Shown: one piece after another, positions 62,743 to 64,000 of the stretch
How positions within the stretch are numbered: position 1 is the first letter of the stretch
How the letters are laid out: the number at the start of each line of letters is the position of its first letter
Assembly: GCA_905221605.1 (NCBI GenBank)
Contig: CAJNDS010002496.1
Location: forward strand, 323,501 to 387,500
Source of the DNA: Symbiodinium natans
Taxonomy: Eukaryota; Sar; Dinophyceae; Suessiales; Symbiodiniaceae
Length of the DNA: 64,000 nucleotides
Direction: 5' to 3'
Notes under the pieces: generated by a model
What the model saw: only the letters and a program-made list of their open reading frames with translations
The model's database searches: none
What the model was told of the DNA's origin: nothing
Made by a program: the position numbers and the translations under genes

Positions 62743-62867
62743 TTTAGGGTTTAGGGTTTAGGGTTTAGGGTTTAGGGTTTAGGGTTTAGGTTTAGGGGTT
62801 AGGGTTTAGGGTTTAGGGTTTTGGGTTTAGGGTTTAGGGTTTAGGGTTTAGGGTTTAGGGTTTAGGG
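62743..62867 (+). repeat. Telomeric array (TTTAGGG)n, about 17 copies
   Basis: Heptamers with TTTAGGTTTAGGGGTTAGGG and TTTTGGG irregularities near 62787-62823. Right flank type D. Confidence 0.96.
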
Positions 62868-62967
62868 TTTATTGAGCTTGCTTCGTGTGCAGGGGTCGGT
62901 TTTTGAGAAAAATCTACCCCGACTTTTGTTGACTTTTTTTTTTTGTTTTTTTTTGTTTTTTTTTTTT

Positions 62968-63044
<77 letters not shown>

Positions 63045-64000
63045 TTTTTTTTTTTTGTTTTTTTTTGTTTCTTTTAGTTTTTTTGAATTTCTTCGAATTT
63101 CTTCTAGTTTCCCCTTGAGAGAAGAGAGAAGAGAGAAGAGAGAAGAGAGAAGAGAGAAGAGAGAGAGAAGAGAGAAGAGAGAAGAGAGAAGAGAGAAGAG
63201 AGAAGAGAGAAGAGAGAAGAGAGAAGAGAGAAGAGAGAAGAGAGAAGAGAGAAGAGAGAAGAGAGAATAGAGAAGAGAGAAGAGAGAAGAGAGAAGAGAG
63301 AAGAGAGAAGAGAGAAGAGAGAAGAGAGAAGAGAGAAGAGAGAAGAGAGAAGAGAGAAGAGAGAAGAGAGTTTAGTTTTTTTTTAGTTTTTTTTAGTAGT
63401 TTTTTTTAGTTTTTTTTTGTTTTTTTTTTAGTTTTTTTTTAGTTTTTTTTTTGTTTTTTGTTTTAGTTTTTTTTGTGTTTTTTTGTTTTTTGTTGTTTCT
63501 TTTTTGTTTTTTTTTAGTTTTTTTGTGTTTCTTTGAGCTTCCCCTTGAGAGAAAAGAGAAGAGAAAGGATGATAGGCAAAAAGAGAGAAGGGAAGAGAGA
63601 AGAGAAGAGAGGAGAGATTTGCCAGAAATGAAATGAATGATTAGATTCTTCGCCAAAAAATCTTCGCCCAATGATTCCAGAAGAAATCTCTGCAAAGAAG
63701 ATTATTTTAGAATATTTCTCTTTAGGAGATCCTCAATCAGATTTGATTTGGCAAGAAGGGAATGAATGATTAGATTCTTCGCCAAAAAACCTTCGCCAAA
63801 TGAATCCAGAAAAAATCTTCAAAAGGAAGATCTTCAGGATTCAGAATTTTTCTCATTAGGAAATTTCCAATCATATTTGGTTTGCCAGAAATGAAATGAA
63901 TGATTAGGTTCTTCGCCAAAAAATCTTTGTCCAATGATTCCAGAAGAAATCTTTGAAAAGAAGATTATTTTAGAATATTCCTCTTTAGGAGATCCTCAAT
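62868..64000. repeat. Copy 2 of the 59528-60457 block (cut by the window end)
   Basis: The type-D flank, a longer poly-T region (62935-63072, with about 80 uninterrupted T), GAGAGAA heptamers (63118-63370), T-rich tracts, then the 131-bp satellite. From about 63540 to 64000 the match to 59997-60457 is essentially exact at an offset of 3543 bases. The poly-T and GAGAGAA lengths differ between copies. Confidence 0.94.

Noticed and set aside
29498-62867. A true chromosome end within the window
   Set aside because: Every telomeric array is followed by more DNA and all point the same way; these are interstitial arrays as assembled.
1-64000. CRISPR array among the many direct repeats
   Set aside because: Repeats are contiguous satellites without unique spacers of constant length, and the DNA is eukaryotic.
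1-64000. Spliced-leader sequence or relic marking retroposed dinoflagellate genes
   Set aside because: I looked for the 22-nt leader core (CCATTTTGGCTCAAG) and did not find it; absence in one window says little.

Overview
The window looks like nuclear DNA of an intron-rich protist, most probably a dinoflagellate. Arabidopsis-type telomeric heptamers (TTTAGGG/CCCTAAA) occur throughout. Coding sequence is cut into short exons with AG|G acceptors, some introns are only about 40 bp, and others look like inserted elements with terminal inverted repeats. The rest is mainly satellite DNA. No bacterial gene layout, rRNA, tRNA or CRISPR was seen. The lineage is an inference from these traits; no spliced-leader sequence was found.

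Region 1 (1-14.7 kb). A long direct duplication (1-3515 and 11102-14690) brackets about 7.5 kb with a plus-strand multi-exon gene for a multi-pass membrane protein of unknown family (about 3.68-8.48 kb). A second cluster of exon-like membrane segments follows (9.3-11.1 kb). Introns carry degenerate CCCTAAA/TTTAGGG(G) tracts, a roughly 90-bp minisatellite and hairpin elements.

Region 2 (14.7-22.3 kb). A 61-bp satellite is interrupted by a 5.6-kb minus-strand segment with two unrecognised protein-coding regions and a T-run at its left end. It is flanked by a satellite variant seen nowhere else in the array, consistent with a retroposed insertion.

Region 3 (22.3-64 kb). Unrelated satellites follow one another (unit sizes 7, 8, 12, 20, 36, 50, 53, 57-62, 87, 93, 150, 263 and 300 bp). 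From 29.5 kb onward, eleven interstitial TTTAGGG arrays, all in the same orientation, sit at junctions between satellite cassettes. The left and right flanks of these arrays belong to a few recurring families and are re-paired in different combinations. Five arrays are preceded by a 165-200 bp module with an AT-rich start and GC-rich hairpins. One cassette carries a 5.7-kb retroelement with a Penelope-like reverse transcriptase (37.8-43.5 kb). A second cassette at 48.4-49.7 kb is the matching empty site, and the junctions show a 5-bp target duplication.

Taken together, regions 2-3 look like a subtelomere-like zone built by repeated exchange at telomeric arrays. The module architecture, the array-junction shuffling and the retroelement in this setting are the most interesting points. 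All statements come from reading the sequence by eye; exon boundaries and satellite limits are approximate.
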